Source: Roseibacillus sp.
GTDB taxonomy: Bacteria; Verrucomicrobiota; Verrucomicrobiia; Verrucomicrobiales; Akkermansiaceae
Direction: 5' to 3'
DNA length: 64,000 nucleotides
Assembly (NCBI GenBank): GCA_029242545.1
Contig: JAQWTV010000022.1
Coordinates: 1-64,000 of the forward strand
Numbering within the stretch: the first letter of the stretch is position 1; each line of letters starts with the position of its first letter. Shown here one piece after another: positions 35,901-44,166 of this stretch. The notes under the pieces are model-generated. The model saw nothing but the letters and a program-made list of their open reading frames with translations, was not told the origin of the DNA and searched no databases. A program made the translations under genes and the position numbers.

Positions 35901-36089
35901 CGGGACGAAAAGGTCTCAATGTATGTAAGAAGCCTGCCTCGTGGGAGGCATAGTCTCAGCTATCGGCTGAGAGCGGAGACCCCGGGGACATTCAGTGCCC
36001 TTCCTGCAAGAGCGGAGGCTATGTACGCGCCAGAGCTGAAGGGCAATTCCGATGAAATGAAAGTCTCCGTGGGAGAGCGGAAGAGATAG
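29946..36089 (+). CDS. Alpha-2-macroglobulin-like protein lacking the thioester
   Basis: A 2047-residue exported protein, the largest gene here. Signal peptide at 1-22 (KLKFIFLALIVAGAVVQTQA), a short TPR-like N-terminal region, then a long series of macroglobulin (MG) beta domains (YRPEQKVYVKFWSR, PGEEARVLVNTKQ). The A2M domain (DLIVRLQAPRFFVETDE) and a helical thioester-type toroid domain (LREMQNSDGGWGWF) follow. Bacterial macroglobulins trap proteases, usually through a CxEQ thioester. The equivalent segment is YPHSSTEHT (Ser1507-T-E-His1510), so no thioester can form, as in the YfaS-like subgroup. No penicillin-binding protein 1C gene adjoins it. Convergent with the TPR gene. Confidence 0.86.
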   Translation: MKLKFIFLALIVAGAVVQTQAEQSPAQLRKKAEALAKDGNWKEALDISRAMLESVDDRNSGKDLLSSLRYLRELRQVAGADEILENAVRRHSENWILLRQAAQSYQQLQHSGFLLDGEFRRGYHRGGGAYVSCGGRDRVRSIQLILQALGCIEENDKRVASDLYSDLAGYLALGRTGPQRVWALGVLTNLADLPDYGDEGRLSSGSGAPVDADGSPLVLDVPESWEGAENDGERWRWALSESVRLGPEKESKSKEQWARFLVQHYGVGTLTGFGRWMQQDPEEAEGILQVHTLKETETLANLASGVRRFDLVADYQFIPLLRRLSTGKQSNAALGDLLVQVFLNRRQYAAGAQELKRIISTHGKGKGSHRENLLEQVEGEWGRFEVAPMTQAGKKPKLSFIYRNAKDVQLSLHALDIDLVVDDLFKHLEGNPREINSSVLDVARIGSRLVNENQKKYLGAKIDEWEVALEPRENHWDTRAELIMPVSEAGAYLLKATPGKGNASWIVVWIADTALVSQVLKDGNLFYLAESKAGSPLSGSLELFGFRVERREGVKAVLRKFDVKTKRIKKKIGAQGSVVLAKGELDPNYQWMAVGRSLKGGRALMGFQSHRWNDFRWGKLNNSRSYGITDRPVYRPEQKVYVKFWSRTARHDLDDVSLFANKKCTIEIHHEATGKVEELKNLRTDEYGGVEGEWMLPLDARLGVYQVYLKGEVPGGSIHFRVEEYKKPEFEVVVEAPDEPIRLGETIEAKVRATYYHGAPVTDGRVKVKVQRFSHSDTWFPGGAWDWLYGEGYWWFGQDYPEYPGWRKWGCVAPVPPWWGGQRWTPPELVLDREFEIEPDGKVSVLIDTSVAKLVHGDIDHRYTVSAEVVDSSRRTIEGSGSVLVARKPFSAKVWLDQGYARPGVAVNASFSAHTLDGRAVSVKGVGVLYRVTLDDNGKVKESQIKSFKVEGRDLEKGEGEIRFKAPSPGQYRFSVKLTDEKGNEEEGATVFVVRNLDDDGSKSRFNPLELILDKKEYLPGEEARVLVNTKQKNSTVLLFVRTTGGSAEEMRPIQIRGKSKEVVLKLLQKDMPNIHIQAVTLVNGKVVSETRQIVLPPQKRLLSVEVLPGKDRVKPGEKSALRIRLKDQNGDPFEGATVVTIYDKSLEAIAGGSNVQNLRDFFWSWTRPFYRAEVRHSQSFQGSQIGKTKAPRMQTLGRFGNLVSELSDANSVLRREAYSFGEGLMRSRGAPNIAAMEDSSTMLLSNGRVPAEGGPAMKSGAAGGQGGAEAPQVMVRSGFADLVKWAGAIKTNKDGEAEIEVEYPDNLTTWKVKVWALGKGTRVGEGSAEVITSKDLIVRLQAPRFFVETDEVVLSAVVHNYREDAKEVEVTLELEGGALEAIGSTGANVVIPGGGEQRVDWRAVARKEGDVMIRMKAVAHGGDRVLDADDESDAMEMEFPVYVHGILRTESWSRASQREKDSVSLEFEVPKDRRPGQSRLEIRYSPTVAGAMVDSLPYLAAYPHSSTEHTVNRFVPAVITQRLLRDMQIDLAEVRNKRANLNPQELGDAQKRASQWRVWKDNPVWNLEEVDTMVRKGVKRLREMQNSDGGWGWFSAYGARSYPHTTAVVVHGLTVARANGAPVPDELLNGGVEWLKRYEQGQVEMVRSWKMRKKKTKQRADALDSLVRKVLGMAGIDEKEMLGFLKRDRVKLPVYAKCLLGLELHRTGDLKERDGVIRNIEQFLKEDRENQTAWLDLGAGGYWWRWYGSEFEAHAFYLKLLAVAKPRSSQASGLAKYLVNNRKHATSWKSTRDTAYCVEALADYLRASGEDSPEMEVEVLLDGKSVKTVKISKENLFSYDGVVMVAGDVLGTGKHKIELRRAGKGPLYVNVYLTVFSREKFLKKAGLEVKLDRAYYKLVPVMAVEDVSGSRGQALRQRREKYERRKIEQGEELISGDLIEVELSIESKNDYSYLVFEDWKAAGFEAVELRSGHGGGGLSSFVEYRDEKVSMYVRSLPRGRHSLSYRLRAETPGTFSALPARAEAMYAPELKGNSDEMKVSVGERKR

Positions 36090-36122
36090 TCGGTAACGCC
36101 GAAGGATTTTCCAGCCGCTGAG

Positions 36123-38228
36123 CTAGCTGGAGGCGAGGCTGGCTTCGAACTCAAGGTTAGGGTCAGCTCCTCGCTTGAGGGCTTCCTGGTAGAGTTCCAG
36201 CGCCTCGTTCTTAAGTCCTTTCCTGAGATAGATCACTGCCAGGTTATAGTAGGGATCGGAGAGAGTTGGGTCGATCTCAATAGCGGTTCTGAAGTGCGCT
36301 TCCGCATCATCATCACGTTCTTCACGGCCGGCAACGTTCCCTAGAAATACGTGAGCCTTGGCATTGTTGTTATCAAGGTCAACGGCGCGTTCAAGCGATT
36401 GCTTGGAGTTGTCGAGGTTGGAAAGGCGATAATGGCAAACACCAAGCATGAAGTGAGCAAAAGGAAGGTTGTCACCTCGGATTACCAAGGCATCGTTGAA
36501 AGAGGAAAGAGCGAGTGGCAGGTCCTCATTTTTCACATGAACCACTCCGAGGTTGAGCATGGTTTCGACGTGGCCAGGGTGTTGGTCCAGAATCGATTCG
36601 AAGACTTCCCGGGCTGCGAGAAAGCGGCCATTTGCGAATGCGCGCCGCGCAAGCTGATCCTTGATAGAAATGCTCTGCTGAAGGCTTCTTGATGCATCCG
36701 CAACCTCCTGCTCCTTGGGTCTGTCGTCAAAGATGAATTCGTCATCCACCTTGAATTCAGCAATCAGTCTGCTTTCTTCAGCGGTTAGCTGTAATTCCTG
36801 ATCAAAAAGGCCCTGAATATTGTCAACAAGTGGTCCCTGTCGCTGACCGATTTTGCGTATTTCCGCCATAACGGCATTCTTTGCACTCTTCCGATGTTCC
36901 TGGATGCGAAGCTGCCGGGAAATGATGTCGCGTAACATTTCCATCTCTTCCCGCACCTTGGGGCCGACCTTTCCGTCTGCGAGTTCATCCTGGAGTTCGA
37001 CGCCAGCAGCCCTCAGGCGTTGCTCCATCGCTTCAAGTCGTCTTTTCTGAGAGGCATTTTCTCGTTGGAAATCTATGAGCCGGCCTTTCGCTTGGGCGAG
37101 ATCTCTCTTGGCTTCAATGAGCTGATCCTTGGTGGCATTATTGTCGGAGTGCAGGGTCTTGAGTCGCTCCCGCGCGGTGTTGAGCTTACGGCCCATGTCC
37201 ATATTCTGCTTAATCAAAAGCTGGACGCGTTCGCTCTCGTTCAGCTTCAGAAGGGCAGACATCTGATCGCGTTCGACTAGGAGGGCATCACGTTCCCCCC
37301 GAAGGTCCCGGATCTGGTCCTTGGCTTCTCCGAGCTGCTTGTCGAGTTGGGCAGTCCTGGCCTCCAAGGCGACGTAGCTACGGTCTTTTTCGACAAGGGC
37401 CGCTTTCATTTCCTTCATCTGGCGTCGTAGTCCCTCGACTACCTCCTTGGAGGCGGATTGTTGAATATTGACGACCTCCTCAAGATCGGCAGCACGCTTT
37501 TGCGCTTCGGAGCTCTCCTCCCGAGCCGATGCTAGCTGAGAAAGAGATTTTTCGTGTTGGGCCCTGCTCTCCTGCAGGGCTTTGAACATCGCATTGCGCT
37601 CGCCCTCCACTTTCGTAATCCGCCGATTTATTTCTGCAAGTTGGCCGGAAATAGGTCCTCGCGCTACCCTGTCCCGCTCCATTTCCAGCTGACGGAGAGC
37701 TTCCCTTAGTCGTACGGAATTTGCGTCCCGTGCCGAACGAGCTTTCTGGAGTTCGCTGCGATACTGGGATATCTGTTGTTGAAGCGCAGTTACCTTGGCT
37801 CTTTTCGCGGGGTCTAATTTGGGGATCTGCAGGTCTCCGGCGTCAGGTCGGGGTCCGCCGCTTTCAACAAGATCACCAGTTCGTGAGGCCATCTTATTTC
37901 TCTCGGCGAGCGCCTTATCCCGGATCGCGCTCATTGCAGATGTGGTTGATTCGGTTCGGCTTTTGACAAGCTCGGGTTTGAATTCTGGATTCGAAAGAGC
38001 AACGGATTCAAAGAGTTGCCTCGCTTTGTCGTAGCGATTGAAGGCATCCAGAAATTTCCCTTCTTTGGTTGCCTTTTCAGCCTCCCGAACAGTGAGCCAG
38101 GCTTGAAAGTAGATATCGGATGGCTTGAACTTTGCATCTACCGGTGCCTGTGCCACCACGGACATCGAGAGGCAAAGCAGAAGGGTGGCGATTCGAAGGC
38201 AACCGCTTGAAGATCTCAGAAGGACCAT
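36123..38228 (-). CDS. Exported coiled-coil and TPR protein
   Basis: About 701 residues from ATG 38228, which gives a good signal peptide (LRIATLLLCLSMSVVAQA). The frame runs open to 38432, but that would overlap polX and bury the signal. After a helical N-terminal domain (SDIYFQAWLTVREAEKA), residues about 130-430 form a very long heptad-rich coiled coil. The last 170 residues contain four or five TPR units (AREVFESILDQHPGHVETMLNLGVVHV and following). Probably periplasmic or lipid-associated scaffold function. It is the last gene of the minus-strand group ABC ATPase-dnaX-polX, 55 nt after polX. No specific family name could be assigned. Confidence 0.78.
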   Translation of the reverse strand: MVLLRSSSGCLRIATLLLCLSMSVVAQAPVDAKFKPSDIYFQAWLTVREAEKATKEGKFLDAFNRYDKARQLFESVALSNPEFKPELVKSRTESTTSAMSAIRDKALAERNKMASRTGDLVESGGPRPDAGDLQIPKLDPAKRAKVTALQQQISQYRSELQKARSARDANSVRLREALRQLEMERDRVARGPISGQLAEINRRITKVEGERNAMFKALQESRAQHEKSLSQLASAREESSEAQKRAADLEEVVNIQQSASKEVVEGLRRQMKEMKAALVEKDRSYVALEARTAQLDKQLGEAKDQIRDLRGERDALLVERDQMSALLKLNESERVQLLIKQNMDMGRKLNTARERLKTLHSDNNATKDQLIEAKRDLAQAKGRLIDFQRENASQKRRLEAMEQRLRAAGVELQDELADGKVGPKVREEMEMLRDIISRQLRIQEHRKSAKNAVMAEIRKIGQRQGPLVDNIQGLFDQELQLTAEESRLIAEFKVDDEFIFDDRPKEQEVADASRSLQQSISIKDQLARRAFANGRFLAAREVFESILDQHPGHVETMLNLGVVHVKNEDLPLALSSFNDALVIRGDNLPFAHFMLGVCHYRLSNLDNSKQSLERAVDLDNNNAKAHVFLGNVAGREERDDDAEAHFRTAIEIDPTLSDPYYNLAVIYLRKGLKNEALELYQEALKRGADPNLEFEASLASS

Positions 38229-38283
38229 GCGCAGGGGACAATAGGCTAGGAGAAGGGTGGGGAAAAGGCGGAATTGGATCCCT

Positions 38284-40038
38284 CTAAACTCTTTCTTCCT
38301 TAGGGGTTTGCATCCATTCAGAAATTTCCTGCGAAGACCTGCAATTAAGAATGTCCTCCCTCCGGAGCCAGCCCTTGCGTGCGACACGAATGCCAAAATG
38401 AAGATTCTGGAACCCATCAACGTGGTGAGCATCAGGATTAACCGAGCATATTACACCCTTGTCCCGGGCGCGCTTCCACCATCGCCAGTCCATATCCATT
38501 CGTTTGGCGGAGCAGTTCAGTTCGATAACGGTGCCGGTGGCAGAGGCACAATCGATAATCTTTTCATGATTCACGGCATAAGCTTCTCTGCGAAGGAGAA
38601 GCCGTCCGCTGGGGTGTCCCAACATCGAGACATGAGGGTTTTCCATCGCCTTGATTAGGCGGTCAGTCATTTCCTTTTCGGAGAGATTAAACGACGCGTG
38701 GACAGAGGCGACGACATAGTCGAGCTGCGCTAGGATCTCGTTATCAAAATCTAGGGAGCCATCTCGCAGGATGTCGACTTCATTGCCCGCGTAGAGATCA
38801 AGGTCCTCAAGGGTTGCGTTCATGGCTCTGATATCAGCCACTTGTTTAAGAAGTCTCTCCTCGCTAAGTCCATTCGCTTGAAAAGATGATTTGGAGTGGT
38901 CTGAGATGCCAAGGTATGAGAGCCCCAGCTCGCGAGCAGCATTGGCCATTTCGGACAGGGTAGAGCGTCCATCAGATTCCGTGGTATGGTTGTGGAAGGT
39001 CCCCCGGAGGTTTTCCTGTTCAACAAGGCGCGGCACTTCCCCCTGAGCGGCTATCTCAAACTCTCCCCGGTTTTCCCTTATCGATGGATCGATAAACTGC
39101 AGTCCCAGCTCTCGGTAGACATCCTCTTCCTCGTGGAGCTCAGGAGTAGGGTCAGCTCGTCCTGAATCCTCAACTGGGCGAAGGTGGTATTCATTCAAGG
39201 TGAGTCCCTGTTTGAGGGCTCGAGATCGCAACTCCACATTGTGTTCCTTGCTCCCGGTAAAATACATTAGAGCGAATGGCCACTCGCTGTTGGATATGGC
39301 CCGAAGATCGCATTGGAGGCCGTTCTCAAGACGAACAGATGCCTTCGTCTGACCCTGCGCAATGACCTCCAGGATGCCAGGGATTTGGGTAAAAAAGGTA
39401 GTGAGTGCGTTCGGGTTAGTCGTAGCCACAAGGAAGTCGAGGTCATGGAGAGTTTCCTTGCCCCGGCGATAGGAGCCCGCGATTTCTACCCGGCTCGCTT
39501 CCGGATGCTCCCGCAGAATGCTCAAAATTCGCTCTGCGTCAGGGGCGACGTCCGCAAGGAGGTAATACCCGGCAAAGCGTTCGTGGGCATCGATGGAGTT
39601 GAGGATTTTTTCTTCCGTTTTTTTCCCGAATCCAGACAAGGAGCCGACTTCGCCAGCTTCGCAGGCTCGCCGCAACCCCCCTAGGGAGGATATGTCGAGT
39701 TTGTCGTAGAGGGCCCGGACCTTTTTCGGGCCAAGGCCCTGTAATTGGAGGAGCTCAAAGATTCCCTCTGGAAATTCATCCCTGAGGGCCTGGTGAAAGG
39801 CTAGCTTGCCACTGATAGCGAGTTCATGAAGTTTCTGCTGGAGGGCCTCTCCGATGCCCTTGATCCCGGTAAGCTCCCCATCCGTTGCCCGTGCAACGAT
39901 ATCGCCATCAAAAGAGCGGATGATTTCAGCTCCGTTACGGTAGGCGCGGATCTTAAAGGGGTTCTCTCCTTTTAGCTCCAGAAGGAGGGCTATTTCCTCA
40001 AGAATATCTGCGAGATGATCGCGGGTGACTTCAGCCAT
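38284..40038 (-). CDS. polX: DNA polymerase/3'-5' exonuclease PolX
   Basis: A 584-residue family X DNA polymerase for gap-filling in base-excision or double-strand-break repair. The N-terminal helix-hairpin-helix region (GIKGIGEALQQKLHEL, GLGPKKVRALYD) is followed by the nucleotidyltransferase palm (GSYRRGKETLHDLDFLV, with the Asp-x-Asp pair). The C-terminal PHP phosphoesterase domain (FHNHTTESDGRSTL, LGISDHS, AGNEVDIL, VASVHASF, LGHPSGR) provides the 3'-5' exonuclease. Motifs are complete, so it should be active. It starts 20 nt after dnaX. Confidence 0.94.
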   Translation of the reverse strand: MAEVTRDHLADILEEIALLLELKGENPFKIRAYRNGAEIIRSFDGDIVARATDGELTGIKGIGEALQQKLHELAISGKLAFHQALRDEFPEGIFELLQLQGLGPKKVRALYDKLDISSLGGLRRACEAGEVGSLSGFGKKTEEKILNSIDAHERFAGYYLLADVAPDAERILSILREHPEASRVEIAGSYRRGKETLHDLDFLVATTNPNALTTFFTQIPGILEVIAQGQTKASVRLENGLQCDLRAISNSEWPFALMYFTGSKEHNVELRSRALKQGLTLNEYHLRPVEDSGRADPTPELHEEEDVYRELGLQFIDPSIRENRGEFEIAAQGEVPRLVEQENLRGTFHNHTTESDGRSTLSEMANAARELGLSYLGISDHSKSSFQANGLSEERLLKQVADIRAMNATLEDLDLYAGNEVDILRDGSLDFDNEILAQLDYVVASVHASFNLSEKEMTDRLIKAMENPHVSMLGHPSGRLLLRREAYAVNHEKIIDCASATGTVIELNCSAKRMDMDWRWWKRARDKGVICSVNPDAHHVDGFQNLHFGIRVARKGWLRREDILNCRSSQEISEWMQTPKEERV

Positions 40039-40058
40039 GGTAGCTAGAGCTGATAGGC

Positions 40059-41561
40059 TTAGTCCTTCAGTTTACCCTTGAATATATCCAAGGCTTCCCG
40101 CACCAGCGGGTCATCGTAGAAAGCATCCTGGTCCTTCGGGGCTCCGGTTTCATTGGCTTCAGCAGCCGCAGGTGACGGTAATTCCTTAGGGATGCTTTCT
40201 CCAGCTGAGCCCTCGCTATTAGGAGCGGCAGGTTCAGGGTGGTTTTCTGGCGCCTGCTCAATGAGGGATTCGAGCTGGTTTTCCACTCCGCGGGATTTCT
40301 TTTTGGCACGGGCTGACGATCGTGCGGTGGAAGGAGGATTCGAGGATGCCTCAGAGGACGGAGCCTGGACAACCGGGGGAGTTTCAGCTGGTTGAGCCTG
40401 AAGGGAGGCAACGGGGTTGGCTTCTGCAGGATTTCCGGCCTTAAGCGACCTGATGACATCGCTGATTTGCACTTCGTCCAGCGACTGAATGGCCCGGATC
40501 ATGGCTATTTCGAAATGAAGCTGCTTGTTCGAGGCGCGCCGCATGCGAGCGTCGGCGTTCGCCAACCTATCGAGGACGCCAAGCAGTCTCTCGTCTCCGG
40601 GGAGGGCAGACGAATCCCCGATCTGGTCCCAGAAGCCTGCAGGAATCTCAGTAGTGCCAGTGTCTGGGTTGAGTCGATCGAGTAGGAGTGCCCGGATGAA
40701 CCCGGCTAGTTCGGAAAGAAGCTGCGTCAGGTCTTTTCCTCTGTCGGCCTCTGCCTGTACTAGGGCGATGCTTTCAGCTGTCTGCCCTCTGAGAAGATGA
40801 GTAGCGAGAGAGGAGATGGTTTCGGATGAGGTGAAGCCGAATATGTCCTGAACGTTTTCCTCGGTAATTGTGTCACCGCAAAAGGCAACGAGCTGATCCA
40901 GCATTGACTGTGCATCACGCATTCCTCCATCTGCTCCTTTGGCAATAGACCATGCGGCGGGTTGTTCGAGAGTTACATTCTCCTGGTCTGAAATATTCTG
41001 AAGCTGCCGAGCGATGACTTCCATGGGTATCGGACGGAGGTCGAAGCGTTGACAGCGTGAGATGATGGTTGGGAGAATTTTATTTGGCTCGGTAGTAGCG
41101 AAAATGAATTTCACATGAGGAGGGGGCTCCTCGAGTGTCTTCAAAAGTGCATTAAAAGCCGCAGTGGAGAGCATATGCACCTCGTCGATATAGTAGATCT
41201 TAAAGCGGCTGCTGGCAGGGGCGTAATTGACGGTCTCTCTGAGCTCTCTGACCTGATCTACCCCGTTGTTGGAGGCTCCATCGATTTCAAGGACGTCAAG
41301 CGAACGCCCCTCCGCAATTTCAATGCAGGCCTCCTCATCAGGGTCAAAATCCAACCGTGGGCCATTGCTGCAATTTAGTGCCTTCGCGAAAATGCGAGCG
41401 GTTGAGGTCTTGCCCGTGCCCCGGGGTCCTACAAAGAGATAGGCGTGAGCAAGCCGATCAGCCTCGATGGCATTCCGAAGGGTGGTAACCACATGATCCT
41501 GACCCAGGACGTCGTCAAAGGTTCGGGGTCGATATTTACGGGCAAAAACCTGATAGCTCAT
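40059..41561 (-). CDS. dnaX: DNA polymerase III subunits gamma/tau
   Basis: A 500-residue clamp-loader ATPase. ATG 41561 begins MSYQVFARKYRPRTFDDVLGQ, the standard N-terminus. Walker A GPRGTGKTSTAR, the DEVH Walker B (YYIDEVHMLS), sensor 1 ATTEP and the SRC arginine-finger block are present. The zinc module is altered: after NCSNG the usual CxxCxxC cluster is replaced by an acidic DFDPDEEAC, leaving two of four cysteines. The C-terminal third is Ala/Pro/Glu-rich tau-type linker with a short helical end. No slippery A-run that would make gamma by frameshift was noticed. It starts 10 nt after the ABC ATPase stop. Confidence 0.93.
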   Translation of the reverse strand: MSYQVFARKYRPRTFDDVLGQDHVVTTLRNAIEADRLAHAYLFVGPRGTGKTSTARIFAKALNCSNGPRLDFDPDEEACIEIAEGRSLDVLEIDGASNNGVDQVRELRETVNYAPASSRFKIYYIDEVHMLSTAAFNALLKTLEEPPPHVKFIFATTEPNKILPTIISRCQRFDLRPIPMEVIARQLQNISDQENVTLEQPAAWSIAKGADGGMRDAQSMLDQLVAFCGDTITEENVQDIFGFTSSETISSLATHLLRGQTAESIALVQAEADRGKDLTQLLSELAGFIRALLLDRLNPDTGTTEIPAGFWDQIGDSSALPGDERLLGVLDRLANADARMRRASNKQLHFEIAMIRAIQSLDEVQISDVIRSLKAGNPAEANPVASLQAQPAETPPVVQAPSSEASSNPPSTARSSARAKKKSRGVENQLESLIEQAPENHPEPAAPNSEGSAGESIPKELPSPAAAEANETGAPKDQDAFYDDPLVREALDIFKGKLKD

Positions 41562-41571
41562 GTTGAGGATT

Positions 41572-42408
41572 TCAGGCTGGAAGCTTAATCTTGGGTATCG
41601 CCTCGAGGAGTGTCCTTGTGTAAGGGTGCTGAGGCTCGTCAAAAACCTGATGGGCGGTTCCATATTCGACAATTTTTCCAGCCTTCATCACGGCTATATT
41701 GTCTGCGAGGAATCGCACGACGGAGAGATCGTGAGAGATGAAAATCATTGTGAGTGAGAGCTCGCTACGTAATTCAAGAAGAAGATTCAGGATCTGAGAT
41801 TGAATTGAAACATCAAGGGCGGAGACGGGTTCGTCGGCGAGGATAAGCTTAGGCTTGGGGGCGAGTGCGCGTGCAATGGCGATCCTCTGCCGCTGACCAC
41901 CAGAGAATTCATGGGGATACTTCTGCATGAAGCGGGCATCAAGCCCTACGCGTTCCATCAGTTCGGCCACCCTCTCAGTGAGGTTCTTTTTGAAATCGCG
42001 GAGCTCATAATGACTGCCGCCTTTATGGCGGAGGGTGAGCAGGGGGCGTTGTAAGAGGGCCTCTGCGAGAGTAGAGAATACCGTCATCCTGGGGTTGAGG
42101 GAGGCATACGGGTCCTGGAAAACCATCTGGAAATCGACTCGGCGTGCTTGGATCTCACGTGCGCCCAAGGAGCTCAGGTCTTCTCCCTCAAGGGAAATGT
42201 GACCGGAATTTGCGCGTTGAAGCTGCATTATTGTTCTGGAGAGAGTCGATTTGCCGCAGCCCGATTCGCCAACCAGTCCCAGTATCTCACCCTTGTTTAC
42301 TCCAAGCGTTACTCCATCTACCGCCCGGATGATGTCTGAACCTCCACCGAAGGTTCCCTTTCGTACAGGGAAGTGGGTATGAACATCAACGAGCTCCAGA
42401 AAGGACAC
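41572..42408 (-). CDS. ABC transporter ATP-binding protein, oligopeptide/dipeptide (OppF/DppF) type
   Basis: A 278-residue ABC ATPase. Walker A GESGCGKST, the Q-loop, signature FSGGQRQRIAIARAL and Walker B LILADEPVSALDV are all present, followed by the H-loop ISHDLSVV. The C-terminal tail (EYGTAHQVFDEPQHPYTRTLLEAIP) is diagnostic of oligopeptide/nickel-type importers. No permease, binding protein or OppD-type partner ATPase lies nearby, which is unusual: these transporters normally need two ATPases and two permeases. It probably serves components encoded elsewhere. Starts with GTG 42408; first gene of the dnaX-polX group. Confidence 0.9.
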   Translation of the reverse strand: MSFLELVDVHTHFPVRKGTFGGGSDIIRAVDGVTLGVNKGEILGLVGESGCGKSTLSRTIMQLQRANSGHISLEGEDLSSLGAREIQARRVDFQMVFQDPYASLNPRMTVFSTLAEALLQRPLLTLRHKGGSHYELRDFKKNLTERVAELMERVGLDARFMQKYPHEFSGGQRQRIAIARALAPKPKLILADEPVSALDVSIQSQILNLLLELRSELSLTMIFISHDLSVVRFLADNIAVMKAGKIVEYGTAHQVFDEPQHPYTRTLLEAIPKIKLPA

Positions 42409-42491
42409 GGGGAGATGAAAGCACTAATTCAACAATGGGACATTCTAAACTTCCGGAATCTCATATAAGATCGGGATCAACCAATGCCCAG

Positions 42492-42519
42492 AAGCGGTAA
42501 GCGGTAAGCGGGAAGCGGG
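42492..42519. repeat. Short heptamer tandem repeat
   Basis: Four head-to-tail copies of AAGCGGK (two AAGCGGT, then two AAGCGGG) in the spacer between the divergent ABC ATPase and gpmI genes. A slippage-prone microsatellite; it could affect spacing in the gpmI leader. Confidence 0.85.
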
Positions 42520-42588
42520 AAGAGTGTGGGAGAAGCATTGTAGATTGGGCTTTGCAGGATGAGGCTGGACCGTAATGTCCTCGCCGTC

Positions 42589-44127
42589 ATGTCAAAATCA
42601 CCTGTGGTGCTAATTATCCGAGATGGCTGGGGCGTAAATCCCGGGGGTTCGAATACGGCTAAGGCCAATGGAAACGCAACCTTGCTGGCAAATACTCCCT
42701 TTCACGATAGTTTGTTAAAGCAGTATCCGAAGGGTATGGTCAGCTGCTCGGGGCTGGATGTCGGACTGCCTGAGGGGCAGATGGGGAATTCAGAGGTCGG
42801 GCACCTCAATCTTGGAGCAGGGCGGATCGTTTACCAGGATCTTACCCGGATCAACAAGGTGGTGGAAGAGGGCGTTCTTGGCGATAATGAGGTTCTCCAG
42901 AAGGCCTTTTCCAAGGCTCAGACCGGCAGACTTCATCTGGTCGGGCTGGTTTCAGATGGTGGCGTGCATAGTCACCAGGATCATCTGGTAGCTCTGGCCG
43001 CGGCTGCCCATTCAGCCGGAGTTAACGAGATTGTGGCCCACGCAATTACTGATGGACGAGACACTTCTCCGACAGCGGGGGCTAATTTTCTGAGTGAGGT
43101 TGAGGATGGTCTCGCGAAATATGGAGCTCGGATCGCAACAGTGATAGGGCGCTATTTCGCGATGGATCGGGACCGACGCTGGGAAAGAACTAAAATCGGA
43201 TGGGATGCTATCGTGCACGGAGTGGGTGAGAAATCAGATCTTCTGGCTAGTGAAGCGGTTGCAGAGAAATACAGGGAAGATCGCTCTGACGAATTTATGC
43301 CAGCACTCATTTTTCATGAGCCTGACACACAGCGCGTGAGGGACGGGGATGTGGTAATCTTCTTTAACTTCCGAGCCGACCGAGCCCGTCAGCTTTCGGA
43401 AGTATTCCTCGGCGAGGACTTCGAGGGCTTTGAGACCGGGGTTAGACCGGATGTTCATTATGTCACCCTGACAGAGTATGATGAGACTTATGATTGCACA
43501 GCAGTATTTCCTCCGGAGAAACTGATCAACGTTCTTGGCCAAGTGGTATCTGCTGCCGGAAAGAGTCAGTTGCGCATAGCGGAGACGGAAAAATACCCTC
43601 ACGTGACATATTTCTTTAACGGCGGTGAGGAAGAGCCCTGTGGGCAAGAAAGTAGAGCAATTATTCCTTCGCCTAAGGATGTTCCAACCTACGATCATAA
43701 GCCCGAAATGAGTGCGGCTGAGGTGACCGCGACGGTTGTGGAGCAGTTGCGGGAGTTCGATCTTGTGGTGCTTAATTTTGCAAATCCCGACATGGTTGGT
43801 CACACCGGTGTTGTTGATGCGGCAGTCAAAGCAGTTGAGACCATCGATGATGGAGTGCGCCAGGTAGTTGAGGAGACTCTTCGGCTAAATGGAAGTCTTC
43901 TAATCACAGCGGATCATGGTAACTGCGAGTTCATGATTAATGAAGATGGGTCACCTCACACGGCTCATACCACGAATCTTGTGCATGCCATCTACGTTGC
44001 GGGAGATGCGGCTAGCAGGAGGGTGAATGATGGAGTTTTGGCTGATATCGCTCCGACTCTTCTTGCGATGCTTGGTCTTGATCAACCAGCGGAGATGACG
44101 GGAAGCAACCTTCTCAAAGGAATCTGA
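42589..44127 (+). CDS. gpmI: 2,3-bisphosphoglycerate-independent phosphoglycerate mutase
   Basis: A 512-residue Mn-dependent phosphoglycerate mutase of glycolysis/gluconeogenesis. It has the N-terminal metal-site IIRDGWG, the phosphoserine motif MGNSEVGHLNLGAG, GVHSHQDH, DGRDTSPTAG, the FFNFRADRARQL block, FANPDMVGHTG and TADHGNCE near the C-terminus. ATG 42589 (MSKSPVVLI) matches the family start; ATG 42559 would add ten residues. Monocistronic, divergent from the ABC ATPase. Confidence 0.94.
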   Translation: MSKSPVVLIIRDGWGVNPGGSNTAKANGNATLLANTPFHDSLLKQYPKGMVSCSGLDVGLPEGQMGNSEVGHLNLGAGRIVYQDLTRINKVVEEGVLGDNEVLQKAFSKAQTGRLHLVGLVSDGGVHSHQDHLVALAAAAHSAGVNEIVAHAITDGRDTSPTAGANFLSEVEDGLAKYGARIATVIGRYFAMDRDRRWERTKIGWDAIVHGVGEKSDLLASEAVAEKYREDRSDEFMPALIFHEPDTQRVRDGDVVIFFNFRADRARQLSEVFLGEDFEGFETGVRPDVHYVTLTEYDETYDCTAVFPPEKLINVLGQVVSAAGKSQLRIAETEKYPHVTYFFNGGEEEPCGQESRAIIPSPKDVPTYDHKPEMSAAEVTATVVEQLREFDLVVLNFANPDMVGHTGVVDAAVKAVETIDDGVRQVVEETLRLNGSLLITADHGNCEFMINEDGSPHTAHTTNLVHAIYVAGDAASRRVNDGVLADIAPTLLAMLGLDQPAEMTGSNLLKGI

Positions 44128-44166
44128 ATCGAGGGCTCTTGGTGCGCGGGGCATGGGATCGCTACG

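Noticed and set aside
36110-36131. TCCAGC/GCTGGA stem between the convergent macroglobulin and TPR genes
   Set aside because: Overlaps the TPR gene stop codon, has a 10-nt loop and no T-run on either exit side.
42492-42519. Heptamer repeats as a CRISPR or regulatory iteron array
   Set aside because: Only four 7-bp units without spacers; a simple microsatellite.
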